Below, in pieces: positions 27,487 to 36,060 of a stretch of 56,785 nucleotides of DNA. Position 1 is the stretch's first letter. Every line of letters begins with the position of its first letter. Source of the stretch: Photobacterium chitinilyticum (lineage in GTDB: Bacteria; Pseudomonadota; Gammaproteobacteria; Enterobacterales; Vibrionaceae); the NCBI RefSeq assembly GCF_004104355.1, contig NZ_RJLM01000019.1, positions 1-56,785 on the forward strand, written 5' to 3'. The notes below the pieces were generated by a model that saw nothing but the letters and a program-made list of their open reading frames with translations, was not told the DNA's origin and did not search any database. Position numbers and translations under genes: made by a program.

Positions 27487-27729
27487 TTAACGTATTTCAG
27501 CGAGAGTAATTTGGGTTACTTCGATACCCGCTGCCTCTGCGCGGCGCAACGAGACATGCGAGTTATCAATTCTGATTTCAATCGGATCACCCAATGGGGC
27601 ACTTCTGACCATCGTAATAACGGCTTTCGGCATAATGCCTAAATCCATCAGGCGTTGTCTGACCATCCCGGTTGCGTGATGACGGTGAACAACAACGGTT
27701 TGATTCGGTAGGGTATCGTTCAGTGTCAT
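27487..27729 (-). CDS. feoA: Ferrous iron transport protein A
   Basis: An 80-residue SH3-like protein that supports FeoB. I start at ATG 27729 (MTLNDTLPNQ), which has GAGTGG about five bases ahead; a GTG at 27738 would add three residues. The family motif RQRLMDLGIMPKA is present. It is the first gene of feoA-feoB-Cys-rich, read away from a 255-base divergent control region with Fur-like and FNR-like sites. Confidence 0.93.
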   Translation of the reverse strand: MTLNDTLPNQTVVVHRHHATGMVRQRLMDLGIMPKAVITMVRSAPLGDPIEIRIDNSHVSLRRAEAAGIEVTQITLAEIR

Positions 27730-27788
27730 AAGTACCACTCGTAAATTGATAAAAAGGAATATTTATAGGTGTTTTGATGTAAATATTA

Positions 27789-27802
27789 TTTATATAAATC
27801 AA
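27789..27802 (-). promoter_or_regulatory. FNR-like site in the feo control region
   Basis: On the minus strand TTGATTTATATAAA matches TTGAT-N4-ATCAA at nine of ten positions. It lies 60 bases upstream of the feoA start. E. coli feo is activated by FNR under low oxygen, when Fe2+ is available, so such a site makes biological sense here. Confidence 0.5.
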
Positions 27803-27818
27803 TAACTTTCAAGCTTGT

Positions 27819-27833
27819 TGAGAATAGTTATCG
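27819..27833. promoter_or_regulatory. Fur-box-like site in the feo control region
   Basis: TGAGAATAGTTATCG matches the 7-1-7 Fur core TGATAATNATTATCA at 11 of 14 fixed positions. It lies between feoA and the divergent gene at 27985, so it could control both directions. Repression by iron-loaded Fur is inferred. Confidence 0.55.
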
Positions 27834-27984
27834 TTGTTTTTGATTTAGCTCAACAAAGCTGTAAATACGAGGGATTCTTATTTTTATTGCTGTTATCTTG
27901 CTGTTGACATTCACTTGGTTGCTCACTTGCGAGGTATTAATAGATCGCAATAGGCATCGGCAACAATAAAGATCAGGTCATTAC

Positions 27985-28299
27985 ATGAATAAAAAACAAT
28001 TTTCGTTCGCGCTCATGTTATCCATGATGCCGCTGGCCAGTATGGCGCATACCCCATTGTGTTCCTGCTATGACAATGGTGATGGCACAGTGTTGTGCGA
28101 GGGGGGCTTTTCTGATGGGTCTTCCGCTGCTGGTGTAGGGCTTGCGGTCGTCGATGCAAATGGTAACAAATTGCTAGATGGCAAGATGAGCGAGGACAGT
28201 GAGTTTGAATTTAATAAGCCAGAAGGCGACTATACGGTACAGTTTAATGCAGGACCGGGCCATCTGGTTGAAATTTCAAGCGAAGATATTACCGAATAA
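27985..28299 (+). CDS. Small periplasmic protein beside feo, Cys-bearing and GPGH-motif
   Basis: 104 residues. A signal peptide (MNKKQFSFALMLSMMPLASMA) leaves a mature protein starting HTPLCSCYDNGDG, with a third Cys in VLCEGG. The rest looks like a small Ig-like or carboxypeptidase-regulatory fold and ends with FNAGPGHLVEISSED. I do not recognise a named family with certainty. The GPGH-V-E end recalls soluble parts of NikL-type metal-uptake components (from memory). It sits 46 bases before the DUF4198 gene and is divergent from feoA. Confidence 0.75.
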   Translation: MNKKQFSFALMLSMMPLASMAHTPLCSCYDNGDGTVLCEGGFSDGSSAAGVGLAVVDANGNKLLDGKMSEDSEFEFNKPEGDYTVQFNAGPGHLVEISSEDITE

Positions 28300-28345
28300 T
28301 ACGCAGTTATGGGGCTTGGCCTCTAAGTAGAAAGGATTTAAATTA

Positions 28346-29134
28346 ATGAAAAAGACACTTCTTACCTCTCTGGGTGTTGCAGCTTTGGCGGTTTCTGGTG
28401 CGGCAAATGCCCACTTTCAGCTGGTGTATACACCGGATGTAATTGTAGAAAAACCGACGAACATGAATATGAAATTAGTATTCGGTCACCCTATGGAAAA
28501 TGGTCATGTCATGGACATGGACAAGCCGGAGCAGTTTTTCGTTCAATTTAAAGATAAGCGTATTGATTTGATGAACAAGCTGAAGCCGGTTAGCTGGGCA
28601 GGTCCGGAAAATACAGCTAAAGCCTATCAGGCGGATTATCGAGTGAAGCGTAATGGCGACTATGTTTTTGCTGTTGTTCCGGCACCTTACTATGAAAAAG
28701 GTGAAGACATTTATATCCAGCAGATCACCAAGTCGTACGTGAACAAAGGCGGTCTGCCAACAGGCTGGGAGCAGCCACTGGAGCTGGCTACCGAGATTGT
28801 CCCGCTGAACAAGCCTTATCAGGTCTTTGCTGGTGGTACATTTACCGGGCAGCTACTGAGCGAAGGCAAGCCTGCGCCAGGTGTTGAATGCGAGATTGAA
28901 TTCATCAACACTGATATCGACATGAAAGGCAATGCGTTCGGTAAAGAGAATTACCGTGAAGCACCGGAAACTGCGATTGTTGCGATCACTGATCAGGATG
29001 GCGAATTTACATTTGGTATCCCGAAAGCAGGTGTCTGGGGCTTTGCATGTTTGGGCGCCGGTCCTGTGACAGAGCATGAGGGCAAAGAACTTTCTCAAGA
29101 TGCGGTTATCTGGGTGAATGCTCAGGAGCTGTAA
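28346..29134 (+). CDS. DUF4198 (COG5266-like) periplasmic protein, likely metal-uptake accessory
   Basis: 262 residues. A signal peptide ends ...SGAANAH, giving a mature N-terminal His (HFQLVYTP), typical of the family. The motifs VFGHPMENGH and GGTFTGQLLSEGKPAPGVECEIEF are followed by a second beta domain (GEFTFGIPKAGVWGF). Relatives are the periplasmic component of cobalt/nickel uptake systems (NikK-like). No nikMQO or cbiMQO genes are present here, and the gene instead sits beside feoAB. A periplasmic Fe2+-handling role is my inference. Confidence 0.83.
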   Translation: MKKTLLTSLGVAALAVSGAANAHFQLVYTPDVIVEKPTNMNMKLVFGHPMENGHVMDMDKPEQFFVQFKDKRIDLMNKLKPVSWAGPENTAKAYQADYRVKRNGDYVFAVVPAPYYEKGEDIYIQQITKSYVNKGGLPTGWEQPLELATEIVPLNKPYQVFAGGTFTGQLLSEGKPAPGVECEIEFINTDIDMKGNAFGKENYREAPETAIVAITDQDGEFTFGIPKAGVWGFACLGAGPVTEHEGKELSQDAVIWVNAQEL

Positions 29135-29174
29135 TCACTCCCGACAGGATTATATTAATCTGTTGCTAGACTAT

Positions 29175-29206
29175 AGCTCCCCAGGATAGCCCTGAGGGAG
29201 CTTGTT
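29175..29206 (+). terminator. Probable terminator of the DUF4198 gene
   Basis: AGCTCCC-CAGG pairs with CCTG-(A)-GGGAGCT, giving an 11-bp stem with one bulged A and a five-base loop. The following TGTTTGG is a weak T tract, so it may be a less efficient terminator. Confidence 0.55.
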
Positions 29207-29216
29207 TGGCATCAGG

Positions 29217-29687
29217 CTACGAATTGTCGTTAAGGTAGCTTAGAACGACTTCGTGATGATCTTTGGTCTTGAACTTGTTGAAAACATGCTCAATGACACC
29301 GTCTTCATTGATCAGAAAGCTGATGCGGTGCAGGCCGTCATAGGTCTTGCCCATGAATTTCTTCTCGCCCCAGACGCCGAACTGATCAGCAACAGCATGG
29401 TCTTCGTCAGACAGCAGGGTGAAGTTCAGGTTATCGCGCTCAATAAATTTCGGTAGGCGTTTTACCGCATCAATGCTGATGCCCAGCACAATGATATTCA
29501 ATGCATCCAGCTCCGCCTTGCTGTCGCGCAAACCACAAGCCTGAACAGTGCAGCCCGGTGTCATTGCTTTCGGGTAAAAGTAAGCTAATACTTTTTTCCC
29601 TTTGAAATCAGCCAGACTGACAGGTTGATCATCTTGGTTGAGCAGTGTGAAGGCTGGCGCAGGCGTACCGGCGGTCAAAGTCTTCAT
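29217..29687 (-). CDS. bcp: Thioredoxin-dependent thiol peroxidase (peroxiredoxin Bcp/PrxQ)
   Basis: A 156-residue cytoplasmic peroxidase for hydrogen and organic peroxides. The peroxidatic C46 and resolving C51 are in MTPGCTVQACGLRD, the spacing of the PrxQ class. The start MKTLTAGTPAPAF has an AAGGAT-type site. It follows gcvR by 10 bases, and gcvR-bcp is a common operon next to dapA. Confidence 0.95.
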   Translation of the reverse strand: MKTLTAGTPAPAFTLLNQDDQPVSLADFKGKKVLAYFYPKAMTPGCTVQACGLRDSKAELDALNIIVLGISIDAVKRLPKFIERDNLNFTLLSDEDHAVADQFGVWGEKKFMGKTYDGLHRISFLINEDGVIEHVFNKFKTKDHHEVVLSYLNDNS

Positions 29688-29697
29688 ATGGTTATCC

Positions 29698-30237
29698 TTA
29701 TTGATTGTGGCCGATGAAAGTCACGTTGCCAGAGACTAGCAAGTCTTGGCAGAGCGCTTCATATTCTTCTTGTAAAGTCATTAAGTTACAGCCTTCAGGT
29801 AGGTTTGTGCTGATCTGTAACTGAAATCGGTTCGGGCTATTTCCCTCGTTCGCTTCATGGGTGTGAGCGCTCAGCGAGGCAATATCGATTTTTCGAGTGG
29901 CAAAGAAATTGGTGAACTGTTCAATGAGCCCCGGAGAGTCGTCGGCTTCGATATGGAAGTCAGCCGTATAGGGGAAAAAGCGGTACTCATGTCTGGCGGT
30001 ACGTTTCATTACCGTCAACAGGTCATGTTCTTGGGCTTTTAGGGGTAATATTGATTCCACCCGGGAAATAGCATTGGCATTGCCGGCAAGTAGCATGATG
30101 AGGGTAAATTCACTGCCGAAAATGGCAAGCCGGCTATCGACGATATTACAGCCGCAATGAGTGATCAGTCGGGTGACTTCATCTGAGATGCCCGGGCGAT
30201 CCGTACCAATAGCCGTGATTACTAGGTAATGTTCCAT
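29698..30237 (-). CDS. gcvR: Glycine cleavage system transcriptional repressor GcvR
   Basis: 179 residues with two ACT domains (about 2-85 and 92-175), opening MEHYLVITAIGTDRPGI. GcvR binds GcvA to hold the glycine cleavage operon off when glycine is low. The ATG at 30237 fits the family N-terminus; an upstream ATG at 30252 would add five residues, and neither has a strong ribosome-binding site. It is divergent from dapA, as in E. coli. Confidence 0.93.
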   Translation of the reverse strand: MEHYLVITAIGTDRPGISDEVTRLITHCGCNIVDSRLAIFGSEFTLIMLLAGNANAISRVESILPLKAQEHDLLTVMKRTARHEYRFFPYTADFHIEADDSPGLIEQFTNFFATRKIDIASLSAHTHEANEGNSPNRFQLQISTNLPEGCNLMTLQEEYEALCQDLLVSGNVTFIGHNQ

Positions 30238-30496
30238 ATTTATACACATCATATTTTGATTATCATATGCATGGTAGCACAGTCGCTGTAAATCAAGCTA
30301 TTGGTGGGCAAAGGGCATCCGTCTCAAAATGATTACAGCGCTATTCCCTAGGGTGATATTCTGCAAAAAGTGGAAAGCAGCATACTTTTGTATTAACTAT
30401 CTTATGGGTTTTACTTCACTGATTTACATACTCCTGTCTTGAGTTTACTGTAACTGAAAAGTACCATGAGAACTTATATATCAAGGGGAGATGGAC

Positions 30497-31378
30497 ATGT
30501 TTTCAGGAAGCATGGTAGCGCTAGTTACACCATTAGATGAAACCGGCGAAGTCGATTACGCAAGCCTGGCTTCTTTGGTGGAATACCACATTGCAGCAGG
30601 GACTGATGCAATTGTGGCTGTAGGAACCACGGGTGAGTCAGCAACATTAACTGTTGATGAGCATGTGAAGGTGGTTCTGAAAACGTTAGAATTTGCGAAT
30701 GGTCGGATTCCGATCATCGCTGGAACCGGTGCAAATGCAACCCATGAAGCCATCACCTTCAGTAAACTCTTTTCGGGCACCGGTGTTGCAGGATGCCTGA
30801 GTGTCACGCCATATTACAATAAGCCGACTCAGGAAGGCTTATATCAGCACTATAAGGCAATTGCTGAAGCCACTGAGCTGCCTCAGATCCTTTATAATGT
30901 ACCGGGCCGTACCGCTGTCGATATGTTGCCGGAGACGGTAGCCCGCCTTGCGAAGTTGGAAAACATCGTCGGGATCAAAGATGCGACCGGTGATTTATCA
31001 CGAGTACAAAAAACTCGGGAACTTTGTGGCGAAGACTTCATCCAACTAAGCGGTGATGATGCCAGCGGGTTGGATTTTGTGGCCGCTGGTGGTCACGGAG
31101 TGATTTCGGTCACGGCGAACGTGGCTGCGGAAGATATGGCAACCATGTTCAAGTTGGCACTTTCTGGTCAGATTGATGCCGCAAGAGAGATTAACGATCG
31201 CTTGATGCCTCTGCACAAGAAATTGTTTGTTGAATCTAACCCAATTCCGGTTAAATGGGCTGCTCATCAACTTGGTTTGATTAAGCACGGGCAGTTACGT
31301 TTACCTCTCACAGAGCTGAGTGAATCAGCGCGATCTGCTGTAGCTGGGGCGCTTAAAGACGCCAATGTGCTGCTGTAA
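30497..31378 (+). CDS. dapA: 4-Hydroxy-tetrahydrodipicolinate synthase
   Basis: 293 residues, first committed enzyme of lysine and diaminopimelate synthesis, joining pyruvate and aspartate semialdehyde. I start at ATG 30497 because GGGGAG at 30485-30490 sits six bases ahead, while it abuts the ATG at 30491. With this start the catalytic residues are T44, Y133 and K161, the E. coli numbering. bamC follows by 30 bases, as in E. coli dapA-bamC. Confidence 0.97.
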   Translation: MFSGSMVALVTPLDETGEVDYASLASLVEYHIAAGTDAIVAVGTTGESATLTVDEHVKVVLKTLEFANGRIPIIAGTGANATHEAITFSKLFSGTGVAGCLSVTPYYNKPTQEGLYQHYKAIAEATELPQILYNVPGRTAVDMLPETVARLAKLENIVGIKDATGDLSRVQKTRELCGEDFIQLSGDDASGLDFVAAGGHGVISVTANVAAEDMATMFKLALSGQIDAAREINDRLMPLHKKLFVESNPIPVKWAAHQLGLIKHGQLRLPLTELSESARSAVAGALKDANVLL

Positions 31379-31408
31379 TTTGCTAGAGCGTAGGAGCGCA
31401 GAAGCTTA

Positions 31409-32437
31409 ATGAATTATAAATACAGGCTGGTGGTAACTGCTGTAATGGTTGCCACATTGGCGGGATGTTCTGGCGGGGCGGAACGTCGTCGCCAGGCAAA
31501 TCAAGATTTTACCTATCTTGAAACGAAGCCTCTGGAGTCGTGGAGTTTACCAAGCGGGGCACAAAATTCTCAGGTGAACGATTATGCAGTTCCGGCTCAG
31601 AACTATCCGGGAGAGCTCGGTCCAGCGGTTGATATCCGTCCGCCTCAGCAGGTATTGGCGTTGATCCCTGGTGCTCGTACCGTCAAAGATTCTGATGGCG
31701 TGACACTGATGTTGGCGAAGCCGGAAGAGCTGACGAAGGTATGGACGCTGACCCAACGTTTGATTGCCGAACAGAATATCCAGTTACGCAACCAGTCTGC
31801 CAGTGTGATGGAAACCGACTGGGTTAACTGGATGAATGAGGACGAGGAAAATGCGATAGGTAGTCGTTACCGAATTGAAAAGTCCTCTGATTCAAGCAGT
31901 AATAGTTATCGGATAACCCTGATTGACTGGCGTGAAGGCAGTGTCGAAAAGCCGGTTTCTGCGATTAACAAAGAGCGCTACAGCATTCTGATGACCAACC
32001 TGATCACGGCACGTTATGATCAACAGGAGCGTGACTTGGCGAGATTGCGAGCACAGGAGCTGGTTAAGCAGATCCCTATCTCGATGGGACAGGATCGCAG
32101 TGGCTTGCCGGTGATTATTGCCCGCGCACCTTATAACGTGTTCTGGGAGCGCCTTCCGGACGTACTGGGCCAGCTTGGCTTTACCGTTGAAGGGCGTAAC
32201 CGCTCTCAGGGTGTCGTAGAAGTGAAGTTCCGTTCGCCGGATGATGAGTTCTGGACCGAGCTCGGTACCAAGCCGATCCAGTTGGATGATCGCACGTACA
32301 ACCTGCAGTTGGGTGATCTGGGTAACCGGACATCAGTGACTGTAACAGATACCGATGGTAAACCTGTTACCGAGGAAGCGCTGAAGAGCCTGGCTCCGGT
32401 ATTTGCTGCAGCGATTGATCGCGCCAATAATAGCTAA
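31409..32437 (+). CDS. bamC: Outer membrane protein assembly factor BamC
   Basis: A 342-residue lipoprotein of the Bam complex. The signal ends in the lipobox LAGC, with acylated Cys20. An unstructured N-terminal stretch (about 21-90) that contacts BamD comes before two helix-grip domains. The assignment is by position after dapA, the lipoprotein signal and length close to E. coli BamC. A terminator follows 20 bases after the stop. Confidence 0.92.
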   Translation: MNYKYRLVVTAVMVATLAGCSGGAERRRQANQDFTYLETKPLESWSLPSGAQNSQVNDYAVPAQNYPGELGPAVDIRPPQQVLALIPGARTVKDSDGVTLMLAKPEELTKVWTLTQRLIAEQNIQLRNQSASVMETDWVNWMNEDEENAIGSRYRIEKSSDSSSNSYRITLIDWREGSVEKPVSAINKERYSILMTNLITARYDQQERDLARLRAQELVKQIPISMGQDRSGLPVIIARAPYNVFWERLPDVLGQLGFTVEGRNRSQGVVEVKFRSPDDEFWTELGTKPIQLDDRTYNLQLGDLGNRTSVTVTDTDGKPVTEEALKSLAPVFAAAIDRANNS

Positions 32438-32457
32438 TTTGATTGGTTCAAAACGAC

Positions 32458-32492
32458 AAAAACCGCTTCGGCAATGCCGCAGCGGTTTTTTT
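32458..32492. terminator. Bidirectional terminator between bamC and lipA
   Basis: The outer stem AACCGCT/AGCGGTT and inner stem CGGC/GCCG surround an AAT loop, with seven T on the right and five A on the left. It can serve both the bamC and lipA transcripts. Confidence 0.88.
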
Positions 32493-32552
32493 AGTCATAA
32501 TATCGAGGCGCGACGAATAAGTTACAAGAATCCCGTATCTCGCTACTACTCG

Positions 32553-33521
32553 TTATTTCACTTCTTCGCCTTGTGCCTGCATATCTGCATGGTATGAAGA
32601 GCGAACAAATGGGCCGCAGGCTGCGTGGGTAAAGCCCAGCTCCAATGCGATTTCTTTCAGCTCGTCAAACTCTGCCGGTGGTACATAACGCTCAACAGGC
32701 AGGTGATGGCGACTAGGAGCCAAGTACTGTCCAAGTGTCAGCATGGTAACGCCATGAGCTCGTAGATCTTTCAGTACCTCGACAATCTCTTCCTTGGTTT
32801 CACCAAGACCCATCATCAGACCCGACTTGGTCGGAACTTCAGGGTGCATTTCCTTGAATTTTTTCAGCAGATCTAGCGACCACTGGTAGTTTGCTCCCGG
32901 ACGTGCCTTACGGTACAGGCGGGGTGCCGTTTCAAGGTTGTGGTTGAAGACATCTGGCGGGCTGTCACGCAGAATGTCCAGAGCACGATCCATCCGCCCT
33001 CGGAAGTCCGGGACCAGTGTTTCAATCTTGATTTCCGGGCTCTTGGCTCGTATTTCGCGAGTACAGTCAGCAAAGTGCTGGGCACCACCGTCGCGCAGAT
33101 CGTCACGGTCTACTGAGGTGACAACAACATAGCGTAGCTTCATATCAGCGATAGTCTGTGCTAGCTGAGTTGGTTCTTCTGCATTTGGCGTTAGCGGACG
33201 GCCGTGGGCTACGTCGCAGAATGGGCAACGACGGGTACAGATTGCACCCAGAATCATGAAGGTTGCAGTACCGTGGTTAAAACATTCCGCCAGGTTTGGA
33301 CAAGATGCCTCTTCACATACAGAGTGAAGGTTGTTCTTGCGCATGGCTGACTTGATGTCCTGGATACGCTGGCTGTCAGAGGGAAGCTTGATTTTCATCC
33401 ACTCAGGCTTACGCAGCATTTCTTTCGGTGCTTCTTCTGTCACGCTACGGACAGGGATCAGCGCCATTTTATCGGCATCACGGTATTTGACACCTTGTTC
33501 GATCTTAATTGGTTTGCTCAT
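32553..33521 (-). CDS. lipA: Lipoyl synthase
   Basis: A 322-residue radical-SAM enzyme that inserts two sulfurs into protein-bound octanoyl groups to make lipoyl cofactor. The auxiliary cluster motif [12 protein letters not shown] and the radical-SAM motif CTRRCPFC are both intact, and the conserved Ser-bearing C-terminus RSSYHAD is present. Its first 17 bases overlap the lipB 3' end, so translation is probably coupled. Confidence 0.97.
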   Translation of the reverse strand: MSKPIKIEQGVKYRDADKMALIPVRSVTEEAPKEMLRKPEWMKIKLPSDSQRIQDIKSAMRKNNLHSVCEEASCPNLAECFNHGTATFMILGAICTRRCPFCDVAHGRPLTPNAEEPTQLAQTIADMKLRYVVVTSVDRDDLRDGGAQHFADCTREIRAKSPEIKIETLVPDFRGRMDRALDILRDSPPDVFNHNLETAPRLYRKARPGANYQWSLDLLKKFKEMHPEVPTKSGLMMGLGETKEEIVEVLKDLRAHGVTMLTLGQYLAPSRHHLPVERYVPPAEFDELKEIALELGFTHAACGPFVRSSYHADMQAQGEEVK

Positions 33522-34179
33522 ATGAATTGCTTTCCGTTTTCCACTCTACGCTCTGGTAATCGAGCAGTTTGACTAGCTCTTCTATTAGTACAGGCTGAAC
33601 TTCTGCCAGTTCAGATGGGCCATTCATTGATGCTAGCTGGGTCATTTCCATCCCCTGATAGCCGCATGGGTTGATGCGTAAAAATGGCGCCAGGTCCATG
33701 TTGATATTGAGTGCCAGACCATGAAAAGAGCAACCACGCCTGATACGTAGGCCCAGTGAGCATATCTTCTTGTCGTCGACATACACACCTGGCGCATCCG
33801 GGCGGGCATTGGACTCAACCCCAAAACGGGAAAGAGTGTTTATTACCGTATTCTCGATGTGAGTGACCAAGTCACGTACACCGAGTTTAATACGTCGCAG
33901 ATCAATCAGAATATAAGCGATTTGCTGGCCCGGACCATGATAGGTTACCTGGCCGCCACGATCGCTTTGTACCACAGGTATGTCGCCTGTATTGAGCAAG
34001 TGCTCGGCTTTACCTGCCTGGCCCTGGGTGAATACGGGGTTGTGTTCAACCAGCCAAACTTCGTCCGTGGTTTCTGAACCGCGTTGATCTGTGAATTCGT
34101 GCATGGCCTGCCAAGTTGCTTCGTAGTCTCGACGGCCAAGGTTCCGAATAATAATATTTTTTTGCAATTTAACACCCAT
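33505..34179 (-). CDS. lipB: Octanoyltransferase LipB
   Basis: A 224-residue enzyme that moves octanoate from acyl carrier protein to lipoyl domains, the step before LipA. The conserved motifs [12 protein letters not shown] and [16 protein letters not shown], and the nucleophile Cys in INPCGYQGM, are present. It lies in the order ybeD-lipB-lipA, as in E. coli. Confidence 0.96.
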   Translation of the reverse strand: MGVKLQKNIIIRNLGRRDYEATWQAMHEFTDQRGSETTDEVWLVEHNPVFTQGQAGKAEHLLNTGDIPVVQSDRGGQVTYHGPGQQIAYILIDLRRIKLGVRDLVTHIENTVINTLSRFGVESNARPDAPGVYVDDKKICSLGLRIRRGCSFHGLALNINMDLAPFLRINPCGYQGMEMTQLASMNGPSELAEVQPVLIEELVKLLDYQSVEWKTESNSYEQTN

Positions 34180-34284
34180 ATTGTCGCCAGGCTACACCTG
34201 GGTAAATGACACCGCATATGGGTGCATTATAAAACTTGGCGGACAGTTATACAGCCTCCAAATTGTAGGGACTTTCTGGTGCGA

Positions 34285-34560
34285 TTAAAGGACCACGCGG
34301 ACAATATCAATCTCGCCCAGCTCTTTATACAGCGTTTCGACTTGCTCGATCGATGTTGCGGTGATCGAAACAGAAACAGCACTGTAAGTACCCTTGCCAC
34401 TTGGTTTTACTGTCGGGGTATAATCACCTGGGGCGTGGCGCTGAATAACTTCAACAACCAGATCCGGTAGCTCAGGTTTGTTGTAACCCATCACCTTGTA
34501 GGCAAACTTACAAGGAAATTCGAGTAGGTCTTTTAGTTTTGGTTGTTCTTGCTGCTGCAT
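34285..34560 (-). CDS. ybeD: YbeD family protein (DUF493, UPF0250)
   Basis: A 91-residue small soluble protein with an ACT-like ferredoxin fold, DUF493. CCTGGAG lies just ahead of the ATG. It begins [17 protein letters not shown] and has [20 protein letters not shown] in the middle. Its role is not settled. The position between dacA and lipB is conserved across gammaproteobacteria. Confidence 0.92.
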   Translation of the reverse strand: MQQQEQPKLKDLLEFPCKFAYKVMGYNKPELPDLVVEVIQRHAPGDYTPTVKPSGKGTYSAVSVSITATSIEQVETLYKELGEIDIVRVVL

Positions 34561-34671
34561 TCTGAACTCCAGGGTTTAGCATTCGGCATTACGGTGTTTT
34601 AGCAGAGCATATTAATGGCTCAACCGCTATAAAACAAGCATCTGACTGTGGTGGTGATGGGGGGCAGATAC

Positions 34672-34699
34672 AAAAAGAGGCAACATTAGTTGCCTCTTT
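34672..34699 (-). terminator. dacA terminator
   Basis: On the minus strand an 11-bp perfect stem (AAAGAGGCAAC with GTTGCCTCTTT) with an ATTA-type loop ends in five T. It lies 24 bases after the dacA stop codon. Confidence 0.88.
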
Positions 34700-34722
34700 C
34701 TATTGGTTTTCAGTAAGCTGGA

Positions 34723-35898
34723 TTAGCTCACCCAGCCTTTAAACAGCAACATAATATAATCAATTAAGCGACTGAACAGACCACCTTCGTTAACATCATT
34801 CAATGCCAGAAGCGGGTACTCGGCAATGTCTTCCTCACCCACACGGTAGTAAAGCTTACCCACTATATCGCCTTTGGCAATCGGGGCTTTTAGCTCTTTC
34901 TCCAATACAAAGCTGGCTTTCAAATCCTTGGTTTGGCCGCGAGGCAGGGTGACGAAGGTATCTTCGCTGACACCCAGTGAGACTTCATCCGCATCACCCA
35001 TCCAGACCTTTTCGGTCACGAAAGTTTCGTTGGCTTTGTGCGGTGACACGGTTTCAAAGAAACGGAAACCATAGTTTAGCAGCTTCTTGCTTTCGGCTTT
35101 ACGGGCATTCGGGCTCTTGGTGCCCATCACCACCGAGATGAGGCGCATTTTTCCTTCGGTTGCCGTACTGACCAGGCTGTAACCGGCATTGTTGGTATGG
35201 CCGGTTTTCAGACCGTCAACGTTTAGGCTTTTATCCCACAGAAGGCTGTTGCGGTTGTACTGAGTGATGCCGTTGTAAGTAAACGACTTTTCTTTATAGA
35301 TCGCAAATTCATCCGGAACGTCACGGATCAGGCCCTGCGCCAGGAGCGCCATGTCATAGGGGGTTGTCAGCAGTTTCGGGTTATCAAGACCATGAACATT
35401 GGCAAAGTTGGTGGAGTCCATACCTAGGGTCTTGGCCCAGGCATTCATTAAATCGACAAAAGACTCTTCCGAACCGGCGACATGCTCAGCCATTGCGACA
35501 CAGGCATCGTTACCCGACTGGATAACAATACCGCGATTGAGGTCGGCGACTTTGACTTCGCTACCGACTTCAATAAACATCTTTGATGAGCCTGGGAAGT
35601 TCTTGGCCCACGCATTCTTACTGATCACCACCGTGTCATCCATCGAGATGTTGCCTCGACTGACTTCCTGACCGATGACGTAGCTGGTCATCATTTTGGT
35701 CAGGCTCGCCGGCGGGATCTGAACATATTCTTTGTTTCCGGCAAGAATTTTACCTGAGTGGTAGTCCATCAGGACGTAGCCCTTAGCAGCAATCTGAGGG
35801 GCTTCAGGTACTACAGCTGGTGCAGCTGCGATAGAAGCTGACGCTAGCATAGTCGCTGATACAGCTACAGAACGAATAAGTGCAGCAGATTTCTTCAT
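34723..35898 (-). CDS. dacA: D-alanyl-D-alanine carboxypeptidase (PBP5/6)
   Basis: A 391-residue penicillin-binding protein that trims the terminal D-Ala of peptidoglycan stem peptides. The signal peptide ends around residue 26. The active-site triads are SLTK (S65-K68), SGN and KTGHT. The C-terminal domain ends in an amphipathic helix (RLIDYIMLLFKGW) that anchors it to the inner membrane, as in PBP5. It lies downstream of rlpA in the elongation cluster, with its own terminator. Confidence 0.96.
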   Translation of the reverse strand: MKKSAALIRSVAVSATMLASASIAAAPAVVPEAPQIAAKGYVLMDYHSGKILAGNKEYVQIPPASLTKMMTSYVIGQEVSRGNISMDDTVVISKNAWAKNFPGSSKMFIEVGSEVKVADLNRGIVIQSGNDACVAMAEHVAGSEESFVDLMNAWAKTLGMDSTNFANVHGLDNPKLLTTPYDMALLAQGLIRDVPDEFAIYKEKSFTYNGITQYNRNSLLWDKSLNVDGLKTGHTNNAGYSLVSTATEGKMRLISVVMGTKSPNARKAESKKLLNYGFRFFETVSPHKANETFVTEKVWMGDADEVSLGVSEDTFVTLPRGQTKDLKASFVLEKELKAPIAKGDIVGKLYYRVGEEDIAEYPLLALNDVNEGGLFSRLIDYIMLLFKGWVS

Positions 35899-35972
35899 GA
35901 TAGTTGTAACTTAATTTGTCGATTGCAAAAAAACTTTACACACTATATCAGATTGAAAACTTAGAACCAGTT

Positions 35973-35994
35973 TTGCCGCCCCCGAAGGCGGCAA
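35973..35994. other. GC-rich hairpin between rlpA and dacA
   Basis: A perfect 8-bp stem, TTGCCGCC with GGCGGCAA, has a six-base loop and no T tract in either direction. It lies in the 162-base gap upstream of dacA. It could pause transcription or protect an mRNA end; a partial terminator cannot be excluded. Confidence 0.5.
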
Positions 35995-36060
35995 GTTTAT
36001 AATTCTTACTATTCTCTGACATAAATATGTGCAAGCCCGTTATTGATAGAGTCCAGATTG

